The notes: generated by a model from the sequence alone, not told the origin. 64,000 nt of DNA from Utricularia gibba (GCA_002189035.1 CM007992.1:992001-1056000); one strand, 5' to 3'. Numbered from the stretch's first letter, positions 28,636 through 41,989 are shown. Numbers and translations are program-made.

Positions 28636-30488
28636 GGGGCTTCTAGCAAGGGAAGGCTAATGATCCCATGAACCGGAACAATCACCCAGCACAACACAGA
28701 CGTTGCCCGGGTACCGAGAAATTTTCTTGATGGTTGACGACTAGCGAAGGGGAAGAAGAAAGAAACAAGTGCCTGTCTGTGTCCCTCTGCAAGAAAAATT
28801 ACATATCTTCTTTTTTATTCAATTAAATAAATACATTTTTTTATTTTTTTAATTAAAAAATACAAAATAATATAGACGGCAAGGCATTGATTCCAAAGAT
28901 CTCTAAAATCATTACCAAACTCTATGCAAAATGTGACCGTTTTTTATAAAACGATTATGTGATTTATTTATAAATTACATTTAATATGATATTAAATGGG
29001 GAAAATTATATATTATTCATAAATCAACAAAATATACCCTAAATTCAAATTACAAAAAAAAAAACGTATTTAAAAACTCTAACGTCAGTAACGACCTCTG
29101 CACCCATGATTTGAGAATGACGAAACAAGCGTTACCAGTTCTCTTTACCTAACAACTTAATTGTTCTTTTTTAATAAAATATAAATTGAATTATCTATAA
29201 TCTATTGAAAATAAGACTAGGGGTCTGCTCTGTTTTTTTAATATTTCATCTTATTATTTATAATAAAACTAGTTTTAAAAATTTATGGATAATTTGTAAT
29301 TTTAAATTATAAAATTAATTTATTAGATAATATAAAATTATATTATACATTGTAGTATATAATTTAATATGAATAATAGAAATGAATTTTTAAAATGTAT
29401 ATAAATAAAATGGTATAATTTTTTCATTAATTTTTAATATAAGTACTTAAATAGAATTTCAAGAAATTAATAATTTATAAAAAAACACTAATTTTTAATT
29501 TTCTCATATAATAGATTAAGAATGAAAATTATAAAAATTAAAAAGAATCACATCTAGTTTATAGAATAAGTCTGTTTTTAGAGTTTTAATCTTCGAAGGT
29601 AAAAATCACTTATATTTGATAATAAAATTATTTTTTCATAAATAGAAACTATTCTAAATGATTGCTAAATATCAATCCCCAAACTATTAGCAATTTTAAT
29701 TTTTTTAATTCATGAATTTGGTTTCAATATCTTTGATATATTCATATTGTTGAGTTACTATCTACTATATGTTATTTTAGCAATCAATTTTGGTTTTATG
29801 TATATTTATAATGTTTAGCTATGTTATAGCATGCTTAAATAAGATTCTTATTTGAATGCAGCATTCGATCCAACTTAATCCAATCTAAAATTCTCGACTT
29901 CTATAGATAACTTATGGAAATGAAGTTTTAGAAGAAAATTGAAATATAATTTTTAGGATTGTAATTAGATGCGTATTTGATAAGATAATTTAATTAATGA
30001 CGTTTTTTTTGCCTTATATGATTGTTGAAGCTACATAAACGCTTTATGTTAGACGTAATTTTTAATACATACATATGTGTTAAAACGTAAATAAGTCGGA
30101 TAAACATGATTTAAAAGTAGTGACATCAAAATATCATAAAATAATTTTATAATGGTTAATAGTCTAAAACAATTTAATTACGATTTTAATAATTCTACCG
30201 CGAAATTTGACCGTATCATTTCCAAAGGTGGGCTAAAGTCAAATTGAAAAGTCCAGCTTCCTTGTTTAGTAAGGAGCCCTTGACGCAGTCCAAATTTACC
30301 GATTACCGGCTTGTTCGGTTCTCGAACCTAACCCTCGTGGCTCGGGTCCTCCTCCGGGCCCGCCAGGAACATAGACCGCGGAGTCTCCGCGGATACTTTA
30401 TCCCAAATTAGATCGAACTAGGGCTTCTGATTCCGGAACGGAAGCGTCGACGTTCGAGCTGAATTCCGCTAAAGAAACGCTTTTGCAG
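28636..30488. other. Divergent intergenic region between UPL5 and OBERON
   Basis: Bases 28636 to about 28790 are the UPL5 leader. Bases 28800-30200 are very AT-rich with no coding signal. From about 30230 GC rises towards the transcription start of the OBERON gene. Confidence 0.55.
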
Positions 30489-32976
30489 GTAGAAAGTTCT
30501 ATTGCTGATCGAGGGTCTCGACACGGGGTTTATTAGAAACCGGAATACTTTTGGCTCGCTCTTTCATTTGTAGGGGTGAGTTTTCTTTAGCAACGTTTTT
30601 TCTTGAATCCTGGGAAAAAAGACTAAACCTGTACCTGCGAACTATTCTGAGGTTGCTGAAAATTTGTCTTGTTACGTAGATGCGGTGATCTTGATGTTAA
30701 GCATATGCGTTTTAAAGAATTATATGTTGGGTATTCGTAGTTTCTGAGCTTCATTTGTATTTGTTTTTGCTGAACTGGGTTAAATCTTTCAAAGGATCAA
30801 GGATGTTTTTACTTTATAGCTGATGCTGATATCACTTTCTCTGCCACTGCAATGTATTTATATGTATTCTGTGTCACGTAGAATTTTTCCAATGGATTTA
30901 AATCATCAGATGGCATCGTCAGGATCTCACTACAGCAACCATTCCCCAATGCTACCTCCACGCCAGCAGTTTCGGCCTGTAGGTGTGGGACTCCAGAATT
31001 CAGTACCGTTTGCGACACCAGATGTGGCTGAATCACCGAATCTTCATGAACGTGGTTCAAATTCAGATAGACTTCATGACTCCCGATCAGAAAGTGCCAG
31101 CTCGCGAGAGACTTGGCCTACTGCTGATGGTTTGGAAGCTAAGAAACTTGAGAAACAAAAGGAGAGGGGGAATGGTTTTGCTGAGGATTCTGTTGTGAGA
31201 CATATTTCCTGCTCGGATAACATGTCACTTCAGGATGTAGCAAGGGAAAGGGTCGAAATCATAGCAGAGAGGATGCAAAACCTGCCGGATGAGTACCTTG
31301 AAAAGTTGAAGAATGAGCTTCGAGCTGTTCTTGAAGGCTTAGGTGGCAGTAATCAAAGAGGAGAAGAGTTTCTATTCCTACAAAATCTCGTAGTGAGCAG
31401 AAGTGACTTGACTGAGAAAACATTGCAAGCTGCACACAGGGTTCAGCTAGAGATATTAGTTGCAATAAAGACAGGAATTCGGGCATTCTTGCATCCAAGC
31501 GTTAGCCTTTCCCAAGCTTCAATTGTTGACATTTTGCTGTACAAGAGATGCAGGAACATAACCTGTTGTAATCCACTTCCGGTTGAGGACTGTTCCTGTC
31601 AATTGTGTGCAAAGAGAAACGGTTTCTGCAATCTCTGTATGTGTACAATTTGTAGCAAGTTTGATTCTGAGTTCAATACATGTCGCTGGATTGGATGTGA
31701 CATCTGCTCTCACTGGACTCACATAGATTGTGCAATTCAGAATAGGCTGATTGGTATGGGTTCGTGTGTTAAGAATGGGGTCAGCTCATCAGAGTTGCTT
31801 TTCAGATGTCGTGCTTGCAATAGGACATCTGAATTATTAGGTTGGGTCAAGGATATCTTTCAGCATTGTGCCCCAAGTTGGGATAGGGATGCATTAACAA
31901 GAGAACTGGACTATGTGAGCAGAATTTTCCGTGGCAGTGAAGATTCTAAAGGCCAAAAGCTCTTTCGAAAGTGTGAGGAACTCATTGAGAAACTGAAAAG
32001 TGGTGTTGCGGAAGCTGTTCCTTTGAAGGAAATCTTAATATTCTTCCATGGTAAACGTTCTTGACTTCTCATAGTTGCACTTTTTTTTTTTCACTTTCTA
32101 GATAACGTATCCTGAATCTCAGTTGGTTGCTGGTTGTTTGCATGTATGAACTTCAAAATCTCAGGAAATACCCCCCCCCCCCCCATCTTTTATCAGTCCA
32201 CTACCACTTTAAGTTGTGGTTTCTATAGTTATAAGAATCAAGGGTGATAAAAAATGCCTACTCATCACTCACGTCTTTTTACTTTTTTTTTTTGTTTGCT
32301 TGGCAATGCTCACTACGCTGTTTTATAGTACTGATCCTTCTTGTAATCTAATATTTCCTTTATGATATGTCCTCTACACTTGGCTCTTAACACAGAACTG
32401 GAGGCAGATAACTTTATAAAGCTTGAGAATGGTGAAGCTGGAAAAATGATATCTCCACCCGAAGCATTTAACCGGATAGCCGATGTTGTTCAGGAAGCTG
32501 TGAACAAAATGGAAATCGCTGTGGAGGAGAAGATGCGGATGGTAAAAAAGGCGCGAGTAGCTGTGGAGGCATGTGAGCAAGAGCTCAGGGATAAAGCCAG
32601 AGAAGTTGCTGCCCTGAAGTTGGAGAAACAGAGAAAGAAGATACAGGTAGAAGAGCTCGACAGCATCGTGAGACTTAAGCAAGCCGAAGCTGATATGTTT
32701 GAGCTCAAGGCAAATGAAGCACGGCGAGAGGCTGAGAGGTTGCAGCGAATAGTCCTTGCAAAAAGTGAAAAGATGGAAGAAGACTACACCAGCAGGTATC
32801 TAAAGCAAAGGCTACAGGAGGCTGAAGCTGAGAAGCAATACCTATTCGAAAAACTCAAGCTTCAGGAGACTTCAAGGACATCTCAGGGAAATGGAGAAGC
32901 CAGTGATCCATATAGCAAAATCCAGGACCTGCTAAAGAACATGTATGATTCAACACTACCAAAACCAGATGCATGA
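30489..32976 (+). CDS. OBE1: OBERON PHD-finger protein (OBE1/OBE2-like)
   Basis: OBERON proteins are nuclear PHD-finger factors needed for meristem establishment in the embryo. The coding exons are 30892-32050 and 32396-32976, giving 579 residues with exact phase. The start at 30892 (MDLNHQMASSG) was chosen on the known family N-terminus. A leader intron at about 30489-30881 is inferred (donor CAG/GTAGAA, acceptor GTAG), so the coding part begins later than this entry's start. The Cys-rich PHD region spans about residues 220-315 (CCNPLPVEDCSCQLC, FCNLCMCTICSKF, GCDICSHWTHIDCA, LLFRCRACNRTSELLGW). The C-terminal third is a long coiled coil (from about residue 400) rich in K, E, R and A. The OBE1/OBE2 choice is not resolved. 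Confidence 0.93.
32169..32184. repeat. Poly-C run in the OBERON intron
   Basis: About 14 consecutive C bases lie inside the intron between the two coding exons. It is the longest G/C homopolymer in the window. No function is evident. Confidence 0.9.
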
Positions 32977-33587
32977 TCTACAGATCTTCAATCTCTGGTA
33001 TGCTTACTTAAACTGTTGTTTTCTTCCTGTAAAAGTTGTGACTTGCAAATGAACTGAGGCTGCAGCATCAGTTCTTTCTCTGTGCTCACTTTCCTCTCGT
33101 TGCTTCTGTATTTCTCATTCATGGGGCTGTAAGAAAAACCACTGTCGACCTAATGTACTCTGGTGTAGAGATGATCAGTTTATTTACTCATATGTTATGC
33201 TGCATTGCCTCATGCTGTCAGACAATAAAAAGGAAAAGTGAAGTCCAAAGAAGGGTCATGACTTTATGCTTCCTCAAGTTTTAAGGTGACGGTGATGCCC
33301 TCCAATCACCTCGCCTCATCCACAGGGAACAAGCAACAATTTCAACATTTTTTAACAAGTAATAAACAACAGACACTCAGATCACTTATCCTTTTCTAGA
33401 GTTATAACCGTTTGTTGCCATTCTTCTTTGCTTTCCCTCTTATTCCCTTTTGTTTCCATTATGGAAAAGGAAAAGGGTTTTCAAAAAATGGTAACTTGTT
33501 AAACCCCATTGATTCATATCTTCCAAAGGCCGCACTTACCGCCTTCACTTTCGGCATTCACACTTCATCGGCAGCGACAGAGGAACC
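32977..33587. other. OBERON 3' UTR and X8-gene promoter
   Basis: Moderately AT-rich. An AATAAA-like signal (ACAATAAAAAGG) lies near 33222. The second half is presumed promoter of the X8-domain gene. No coding signal is seen. Confidence 0.5.
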
Positions 33588-34682
33588 ATGGCCGCCAAGA
33601 CGCCGATCCTCTTCATCTTCTTGCTCCTCGTTCTCCAGACTTCTCGTAAGTTCTCCATAAAACAACGAAAACGGATTTCAATATGATGTAACCGATCTCT
33701 GGTATCATCATGCTTTTGATCACCATGCTGAATGCTTTTCTTCTGTGATTCGTGTGTCTGTCGAATGCCAATCTCCCTGTTTCTCATGATTTCCAATCCT
33801 TACATCCTTTCTTGGTGTTTTTTTTAATGATTACCAGTCACAAAAACACGATTTTGCTTCACGGTGTCACGCAAGAACATTCAAAAACTTCCACATACTC
33901 ATCTTAACCAGCAAGTTGTTCCAAAAGCATCGTAGTGGTTAGATCATAGTGGGCCTTTTCGGTTGAATCCTCATTCTTCTTGAATTCCTCGATGTTTTTT
34001 TTCCTTTTTTTGCATAAGAATTATTGCTGTAGTTGTGGATTGAAAAGCACTAGCCTTTGATTGTAATAGCCCCTTAGGCGTAGTAGCTTCATGATGCATG
34101 ATAGGCGCCGGCTGCTGTAACGAACAGATCAGTTGAATTGCTAGTGAGTAGGCAGGCAACTGTCCAACAATAAGGGCCTGGGAGTGTTCACTTCCTGTGC
34201 TCATGTTTGCTTTTTACTTTTTTTTATTCAAAACCAGTCACCAGACAGACACCTGCAGCTGGTTCAATGGACACACTTGCTGATATGCATGTATGTGTGT
34301 ATCTTTGTAGATGGGCAGTTCCAGGACTACTGCATTGCGGATGAGCAGATGCCGGAGAATCAGCTTGCGGCGGCGCTGAGCTGGGCGTGCGGCAACGGCG
34401 CGGACTGCCGAGCCATCCAACCGGGGCAGCCGTGCTTCTCACCGGACACGGTGAAGGATCACGCCTCGTATGCCTTCAACAGTTACTACCAGCGGATGAA
34501 GCACCAGGGAGGGAGCTGCTACTTCCTTGCCGCCGCCATCTTAACTGGCCTTGACCCGAGTAAGAGCTTAGCAACCCTTCTGCAGCCTGAACAACTCCTG
34601 CACACGAAATCCAACCATATAAAAATCGAGTCTTTGTCGAATTTCAGGTCATGGTGCGTGCAAGTTCGAGAATCTTCCATGA
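33588..34682 (+). CDS. Secreted X8-domain (CBM43) protein
   Basis: X8 domains bind beta-1,3-glucan (callose) in cell walls and plasmodesmata. Three exons: 33588-33645 (signal peptide AAKTPILFIFLLLVLQTS), 34311-34559 and 34648-34682, giving 113 residues. The domain is almost the whole mature protein: YCIADEQMPENQLAAALSWA, CGNGADCRAIQPGQPC, DHASYAFNSYYQRM, GGSCYFLAAAILTGLDPS and GACKF. The six conserved cysteines are present. There is no C-terminal hydrophobic tail, so unlike PDCB proteins it is probably not GPI-anchored. It is a stand-alone X8 protein resembling the pollen allergen Ole e 10 type. Confidence 0.88.
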
Positions 34683-35426
34683 TGAGATCGAAGCTTGCGT
34701 TTCTTCCTGGAAGAAACTGCAGCCACGTTCGAGTATCCGCCGGGTTCTTACCACAGAGCCAACAATGTCCATGTTTTTTATCAGAAGAGTTGAATAAATA
34801 TAATCCATCATAAATGCTGACCGCTGCTTGTTAGAAAAATGGTTTTTTCCGGTCGTACTGGCAGTGGCGAGGGTGACCCGGTCCGGCTATCTGCACGTCG
34901 CCGGAAGCCACGTAGGCTCCTTCCTTCAAGTCCCACGTTAGTGCCACCCCATGTCTGTCGCTTGCCCGGTCAACCCTCACAGTCATTTCGAGAAATGGCG
35001 TCATCACACACTAACGGTGATTTGGGTTCAGTTCAACCAACGCGGTGGCGCTGGTTCCATCGCTACTCCGGTGACGCCGGCCGGCGGCGATTCGATTCAA
35101 CTACGTTGGACTGTAACGGACTTTACTACGTTCGACAGAAGGCAATCAAAGGAAGAGCAAGTGCCAATGCAGTAACTTTCACAAAAATCCAAATCTGGTA
35201 CATGGGCAAAATTGATCCCAAAGCGAACAGCTTTATTGATTTTTGACATCTTTTACCTAAAAGCTGAGGAATGTAGTTCGGTGAATGGGGGAATGCATTA
35301 AATTACTCTTTCTCCATTACATCTACCCCATTACTCTCCTCTCCGCCCCGAGCTCCTATTTCCCCCCACTGTATTCTATTCATCTTTCGGTGGGTTCCCG
35401 GAATTCTCTCCTCATTTCGTGCGAAA
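34683..35426. other. X8-gene 3' UTR and GC-rich island upstream of the CASP-like gene
   Basis: Bases 34683 to about 34810 are the 3' UTR. Bases 34839-35250 form a GC-rich island with an uninterrupted ATG-started frame of 135 codons on the plus strand. Its product is basic and low in family character and I do not recognise it. It is most simply promoter of the CASP-like gene. Confidence 0.4.
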
Positions 35427-36313
35427 ATGAGGTATCTTGGTGTGGGTGTGAGCCCCGGAGATGTTCCCGTTTCCGATGGAAGCAATTTGAGGGCAACCGA
35501 TCGAAGAGTGAAGCTCGCGGAGCTCGCCTTGAGATGTGTAATCTGCGGTCTCTCTGTTCTCGCCACCGCCCTTATAACAGCTGATACAGAGGTGAAGGAA
35601 ATCTTTTCAATCAAAAAATGGGCACGCTTTACAGACCTCAAAGTCATGGTGTAAGAGAAGAGTTTCCAAACCCCATGAAGTTTTTTTTTTTTTACACCGA
35701 TTTACTCTCTGGGTTCACCTTTGTTGTGCTTAAATTTGCTCTAGTTTCTTGGTGACTGCAAATGGGATAGCTGCCGTTTATTCTCTGCTGCAATTAGTAA
35801 GGTGTCTTGTGAGCTTCATGAATGGGAGTGTGCTTTTCAGCAAACCTTTGGCTTGGGCCATTTTTTCTGGGGATCAGGTAATGAAATCCTGTATCATTTC
35901 CTCCGTTTGAGGGTATTGTTGATATGAACAATCCTTGTTAACTTCAGACATATCCTCCTAGATTTGGGAATTGTTCTCTGCATTTAGGTGGATCTTGTTC
36001 TTGCTTCTGTTAGAAAGATCAGATCATTCCATTCCATTCCTACATAACATATGTATTGGATCACTGGTGGCAGATAATGGCGTACCTGATGTTCTCCGCG
36101 GTGGCGGCGTCGGCACAAGCGGCGGTGTTTGCAGAGTTCGGGGAGCCGGAGATGCAGTGGATGAAGACATGCTTCATGTTCAAGAAGTTCTGCAACCAAA
36201 TGGGAGCCGGGGTGTCCAGCGATGTACTCGTGTGCCTTTCCATGGTGCTGCTGTCCGGGATGTCCGCCTTCAGCCTCTTCCGGCTGTACGACCACACTGG
36301 CGACAAGTGGTGA
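35427..36313 (+). CDS. CASP-like membrane protein, CASPL2B-type
   Basis: Four-helix plasma-membrane protein of the CASP/MARVEL family, whose founding members scaffold the Casparian strip. Exons 35427-35650, 35745-35877 and 36074-36313 join in phase to 198 residues, the usual size. The N-terminus ([15 protein letters not shown]) and the helix-1 segment [20 protein letters not shown] are diagnostic of subfamily 2. Later segments are [38 protein letters not shown] and [20 protein letters not shown]. The conserved Arg in helix 1 and the Asp before helix 3 are present. The frame is intact. Confidence 0.92.
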
Positions 36314-38137
36314 CGCCGGACCGACATCGTTCAAGGCCTGTAAATGGATCCCGTCTCTGCTATCTTCTTCCACGCACTCATCTTTTGTCTCTGTATTTCA
36401 AGTAGTTCAATGTATGCAGATCCTCCTCAAAACCATCCCGTTTTCAGGCAAATGGATTTCCATCACCATTAAAGAAGATGGTCATTTTTATCACACATTT
36501 AAAATATTTCATTTTATAGTATGATTTTGAAGAATAGTTTTTTTTTTTGTATAGTTTTAAAAAAATGATTACTTTCATAGTTTTATTTTGATTGTATGTG
36601 TGGCACAAGGCTATAAATGATTCTTTTTTTTTAAATGAGACATTAAATTTATATATTCACTCAAGACACACACTTTAAAATGATGTATACAAAGGTGGAA
36701 TAATTTAACTAATAATGTATTTGAATTAGTTGTTATTAAATAAATATATATGTTACATAGGTATAATTGAAAATGTGTCTGTCAGATAGATTTTATGAAT
36801 GTATCTTTCAAAATCATGAATTTAGTATAAGAAATAGATTCAATTTTATCCAAATCTATTATTAAAAATAATGAATAATTTTTATTTTAAAGTATTTTAT
36901 CATAGAATTAAAATGATTGAATTCAATTCAATTCATTATAAAAGAAGAATCACATCTAATTTCACAATTAAATCACATAATGAATTTGATCAAATATGCA
37001 TGTTTTTCAATAAACAAGGCTATCATAGAAATTAATAGGGAGTTGGGGATTAGGATGGTTGGGAAGGTGATGAGCATAAATTGATTAAATTGTGTTTCAA
37101 TAAACAAGCCTATCAAAATCAATTTCTAGGAATGATAGCCATGGTTGGATGCATGAGATTGTACCATGTAGAGGAGGGGTCCAAGGAGATGATGTTATGT
37201 AGCAATTAATTCTCTTAAGATCAATTTACTAATGATGCAGTTGAGAATCTCATGATGCTGATTCCAATAGAATGGAGTGCCACCATCAAACAACCACCTA
37301 ACCTTCTATTGGGTCCACTATAATTCTTGAAATTTTGTAAAATGTGCCACTTTTGTTTCAAAATTTATCAAGATTGTTTTTTTTTGTATTTCAAAAGAAA
37401 TGCTTTTTGTTTTTTACTACAAACATAACTTGAAACTCATTGTATATGATCATTTTAAAAAAACTCCAATGGCAGGCCTTAATAAGAAAATAATAATTAT
37501 TTAAGAATTTAGAGTTGAGGTGAAAGAATGTTTTGAAGAATTAAAATCAAAGTGTTTCAAATTTCTGTTTTTTGAACCATTTCTTATATCTTTACACTCA
37601 AAGTTTATTAAAATTTTGATGGTTTGGTTTAAACTCACCTTATGTCAAATGTGTTTAACTGAAGTTAATGCATAAACATATTGAAATGCTATATAAATAA
37701 AAATATATTATTAAAATAAAATTTATTGAAGTAAAATTTATATATTTATATTAATGCTCTCATAATATTACAAATTTTTTTATTTATAAAATAGTTATTT
37801 TTGTATAAATACATTTGAGTTAATGGGTTCGTGGTCTGGATTTGTAAATTCAAATTAAAGTTAAAAAATGGACATGTTTTGTGAATTCGAACACAAATCA
37901 TTTTCAAATAATTAAATTCAAAATCAATCTCCTCAATCCCTTCCCAACTTTAGATTCAATTCCAAATTGGCATCAGGCCCTTGCCTTGCTGGTTCAGTTA
38001 TGGGCCTGTTGGGCCTGCCGAGATATAAACCAGGATCAAAACCTGAAGAAACATGAAAATAATAATAATAATAATAATTTTTTCCCTGGAATCATCTCGG
38101 GGTGCGCTTATCTTCTGCCGCTCGTGGCCACGGGAGA
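36314..38137. other. AT-rich intergenic region
   Basis: The 3' UTR of the CASP-like gene is followed by 1.5 kb of AT-rich DNA. A GC-richer island at about 37090-37330 contains an imperfect inverted repeat (GCATGAGATT near 37150, AATCTCATGATGC near 37247). An AAT microsatellite lies at about 38057-38077. No gene is recognised. Confidence 0.5.
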
Positions 38138-38920
38138 ATGGCAACGGCGGCGGTATCCTCACTCCCGTATGTGGTATTGCGGCGTTGCATCCGCCCTACT
38201 CTTGTCTCCTCCCTCAAGACGACGCCGTTTCCGTTTCCGTTTCTCTCCTCGGCCGGAGGGCTGCCTCCGACTGTGAGCTCTACGCATCGGAAGTTTGCAT
38301 CTCTACTGGTCGTCAATGAACTGGAATCAACCACGGTGCGGAATCAGAATGCGGCGTCTCCCCCGCCGTGCCTGAGTGTAAAGGAGAAGAAAGACCTCGC
38401 CTCGTACGCCCACAGCTTGGGGAAAGACCTAAAATCGCAGCAAATTGGGAAATTAGGCGTCACCGATACCGTCATTGGGGCTCTGATCGAAACCCTAGAA
38501 AAGAATGAGCTCCTCAAGGTGATCCATGCACTCTTCTCATGTTGCTTTCCCCTTTTCTGTTACCCCAAACCACTCTTCTTCTTCTACAGCTGAAGATTCA
38601 CGATACGTGTCCCGGGGAACTGGATGATGTGGTGCAACAGTTAGAAGAAACAACTGGGTCAGTTGTAGTTGGTCGGATTGGGAGAACTGTGATCCTCTAC
38701 AGGCCCAGCCTAACGAAACTCAAAGCAGAGGAAGAGAAAAGGAGACGGGCTCAAAGGACTAGGCCACGATCCATGCAGGTTCAAGAATGATTCTTTAACT
38801 TAGACGATGTCTAACAACAAGCTTTTCTCAAGTGTGTTGGCATTTGAATTGCAGACTAGAGGAGGAGGCGCTTCAGGATTGGTGCAAGGAAGGGAGCCAA
38901 GAAAACCTGGTAGGTTTTGA
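38138..38920 (+). CDS. Small CRM-domain (CRS1/YhbY) RNA-binding protein
   Basis: Single-CRM proteins bind RNA, often for organelle intron splicing or ribosome assembly. Exons 38138-38518, 38590-38778 and 38855-38920 join in phase to 211 residues. The start at 38138 gives an N-terminus rich in S, T, A and R and poor in acids, consistent with an organelle transit peptide; an in-frame ATG also lies upstream at 38102. The CRM domain covers about residues 85-170: ASYAHSLGKDLKSQQIGKLG, ALIETLEKNELLKLKI, LEETTGSVVVGRIGRTVILY. The C-terminal tail is Lys/Arg-rich. It resembles Arabidopsis At4g39040/At2g21350-type proteins. It converges on the MATE gene with 236 bases between them. Confidence 0.88.
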
Positions 38921-39156
38921 GTTGTATTCCACTTGCATGTCTACGATTTGTGGAGGTTTATCATATGGTATTGGCCACCGAATTTTGAGGAAAACACTGT
39001 GATGAATATATGAGAATCAACAATAGTTAACTGCGTATGTACAGAACAACCAAACTCGTTGGTGTGTGAAAGTAGTGAGCTTGAACTGCATACCAGGGTG
39101 TACTGATGGGATGAAGATGGCTGTTTTTCTGCCTCTAGATTTGGAGTGTTTGTGAG

Positions 39157-41989
39157 CTAGACGGATTTCAGGTTCCCAAGTTCACGGCGGGTCACATCAT
39201 CTGAATAAAGCAACCCATCTGGTAGAGTGAGCCGGCGAAGCGCAATTGAGAACCGAGTCTGAGAAGAGAATCAGGTTACGGTAAGTTGTAGGCTCAATCA
39301 ACATTACCAAGAAAAAGAAGACTACAAAAACATTACCCATTGGAAAGCCACGAGGCTGAACCAACATCCTGCTAAGCTGTACCCTGAGTTGGTTAGAAGC
39401 TGCGATTTCAGAGGACAAGTGTTTGATTAGAATCAGAGAAGCCAAGGCATCGCTATAGTTGTTAAAGAATGGGGAATTGATAATGAAGAGCCCATACTAG
39501 AAGGAGAAGGGTGCCCATGACGAAGATCCCGCTCATTGATAAGCTAATGAACCTCAACTCTCGACCGGCCTGCGTAGAAGACATCATGCGTCGTTTTCTG
39601 TGGTATTTGAATTTTCATTTAATGGAGCAACAAGGCAGTGAACGTACCAACAATGTGCCCTCGAGGCTGTGAGTGCTTGGGGTGATGCAGAGTGCAAGGA
39701 AGAAGGGTACCAAAACTTTATGCATCTGGCCAAAGCAAATATCAACTTTCAATGAAAACATAGCAGGGTGCAACGAGTTTTTAATCGAAATGACAAGGCT
39801 GGTGGAAGAGCTAACCTCAGTAATGACCTCTCGATCAGGGGAAAACATACCAGGGAGCAACCAAGGAACTGACGTTCCAATGGATCCTAATATCAATCCA
39901 CTTAGAGCACCGATAATGACGAGTGACTTCAACAGTGTTCGAGCCTGAATTTCCATTGATTCAATTCAAGAGTAAATTTTGAGAGCTGGGCGATAACCTT
40001 TATTGAAGAAAAAGGAAAGCGCATAAAAACCTTGGCTAAATTGCGATGAACTCCAAATAGCAACTCAGGCATAAAAGATTGGGCTGTTTGTGAAAGGGGT
40101 TCGCCGAAGACCGCACACATGGTATACAATTGTAACATGACCTAAAGAAAGAGAGGAATCATTAACTTCTTGACGAGATCAACATTATTTGACATTAAAG
40201 AAATAAAAAGATTTCAAAGACAAGAATTTTGACTATGCACCTGATGAGCTGCAAGAACGTTGGTTCCCATTGACGTAGCGTAGAACACAAGTAGCGCATA
40301 GAAAGCTACCTAAAATTACAAGTGTTCATGTAACTGTGCCCTAAAGATGAGAATAGCAGTGAAAATGATGACTGAATTGCAAACCTTTGACATCATAGTC
40401 ACAAAAACTGGAGCAGCAAGCATGACAACTTGTAGAAGTTCATTGAATGATGGAATAGAAATCGCATAGCCATTATAGCCTTTTTTGTTCAGAGCATCAA
40501 TCATCATATAAGCTGCAACAACCTAAAGCTAGAATTTGTCATTGATGACATCAAATGTGGGGAGTAATAAGATACAGCACATATCATAATCCATGTTAAT
40601 AGAAACTATGTGCTCTTTTGGTTAGTTGCATTCACGCTCTTCTTATGGAAATATCAACAAATTCATAGAGATGCAAGCACACCTGAGAAACCATCGTTGC
40701 CCATGCTGCTCCAACAATACCATATCCCATGAATCTACATAATACTATGTCCCCAGTGCCATTAACAGCACTAGCAATCAACAATGCCTTTAAGGGCCCC
40801 CATGATTCTTTCATTCCCAAGCTGCATATACAGAAACCAAAAACAACCTCAGCATCCGATCGATCATCCAATAAACAAGAGGACCAGAAATCAAGTGAAA
40901 TAAAAACCTTGCACTCTGAGCAACCCATCCAATTAATACAGCCGGCCATGCCAGGCCTCGAATCTGGTAGAAAGATATAGTAATCCAATCAGCCAAAATG
41001 CAAAACATCTACAGCACATATTCCCTCCCATATATGAATGCCATTAACTAAACATGAAATGCTACATGAATACAGGTACAGGAAAATGAACCTGAACATA
41101 TGAATTTGCCGCAGTCACGATTTCTGGATGATTTGCTCCCGTGAAAGCTGCAAAACAGAACTTGAAGGTTGATTAGCTTCATATTTGCATCTCAGCAGCA
41201 ACATATAAAAAAATGGATAGCTTTTTCCTCCGTACCAGCCAACGCCCAAGGACCACATAACCTCGTAAACAGAAGCATCAAGAAACCAGACGTCATTCCG
41301 ATAAACAGCAAGATAGATATCTGATGCTGAACCTCATCTTTACCCTGAGCACTCAATCTAAGAAACATGAATCGATACTGGATCGACACTACATCAACAT
41401 TGACAACGTAATGCTACAAACCTTGGTAGCAAGCGATGTGGCAACCAGATTGGAGGTTGCAATAGACAGAAACATGAAAACATAGCTAGTGTAATCACAG
41501 AAAACTGTCCCTGGGCCTGCAAAATAGTTCAATGTTTGATCAAAATTACTTCACAGTTCAAACGGTATCAATCAGGAAAGGAGCCGAAAAAAAATCACAA
41601 CCTAAAGCTGCAAGCTCAACCGAACTGCCTTGACCGACAACCGCAGTATCGATTAAACTCATCAATGGACCACAAAGCCAAAGGCCAACTGCTGGTCCAG
41701 AAAATTTAGCAATTTCCAGCAACAGATTGTCGTTATCCGACAATTCTCCTGCTCTACTCTCATACGTATCTAACTCTTCCTCATTCGAAAATTGTTCGTC
41801 AACATAGTGAGCGTCATTCGTCCGAGAAATGCAATTAGAAACGAAAACCAGATTGCTCTTCAGCCTCACAACTGGAAGAGGCGGTTTCACTTGGACTAAA
41901 TTGGAACTCGGTTTCAATCTCCGAGTTGAAACATGTAAACAACGATGCCGAAAATGGTGAAGCTGCGGCTGCAGGCTCATTGACGCCAT
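39157..41989 (-). CDS. Chloroplast MATE-family transporter, DTX46/EDS5-like
   Basis: MATE proteins export organic molecules; EDS5 moves isochorismate or salicylate precursors out of plastids, and DTX46 is its close homologue. Fourteen exons join in phase to 534 residues: 41602-41989, 41422-41516, 41236-41344, 41092-41147, 40908-40963, 40683-40821, 40385-40522, 40241-40309, 40031-40141, 39816-39944, 39648-39725, 39498-39569, 39337-39399 and 39157-39258. The N-terminus ([17 protein letters not shown]) looks like a transit peptide. Core motifs include [57 protein letters not shown] and [19 protein letters not shown], ending [12 protein letters not shown]. The exon count matches the EDS5 family. 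No frame lesion was found. Confidence 0.92.

Noticed and set aside
37244-37266. AGAATCTCATGATGCTG resembles miR172
   Set aside because: The core differs from miR172 (CATG instead of TTGATG), and there is no matching star arm in the expected position.
39197-39445. An 82-codon minus-strand frame at the MATE 3' end
   Set aside because: It crosses the real exons 39337-39399 and 39157-39258 in the wrong frame; the correct frame gives the conserved [18 protein letters not shown] and [12 protein letters not shown].
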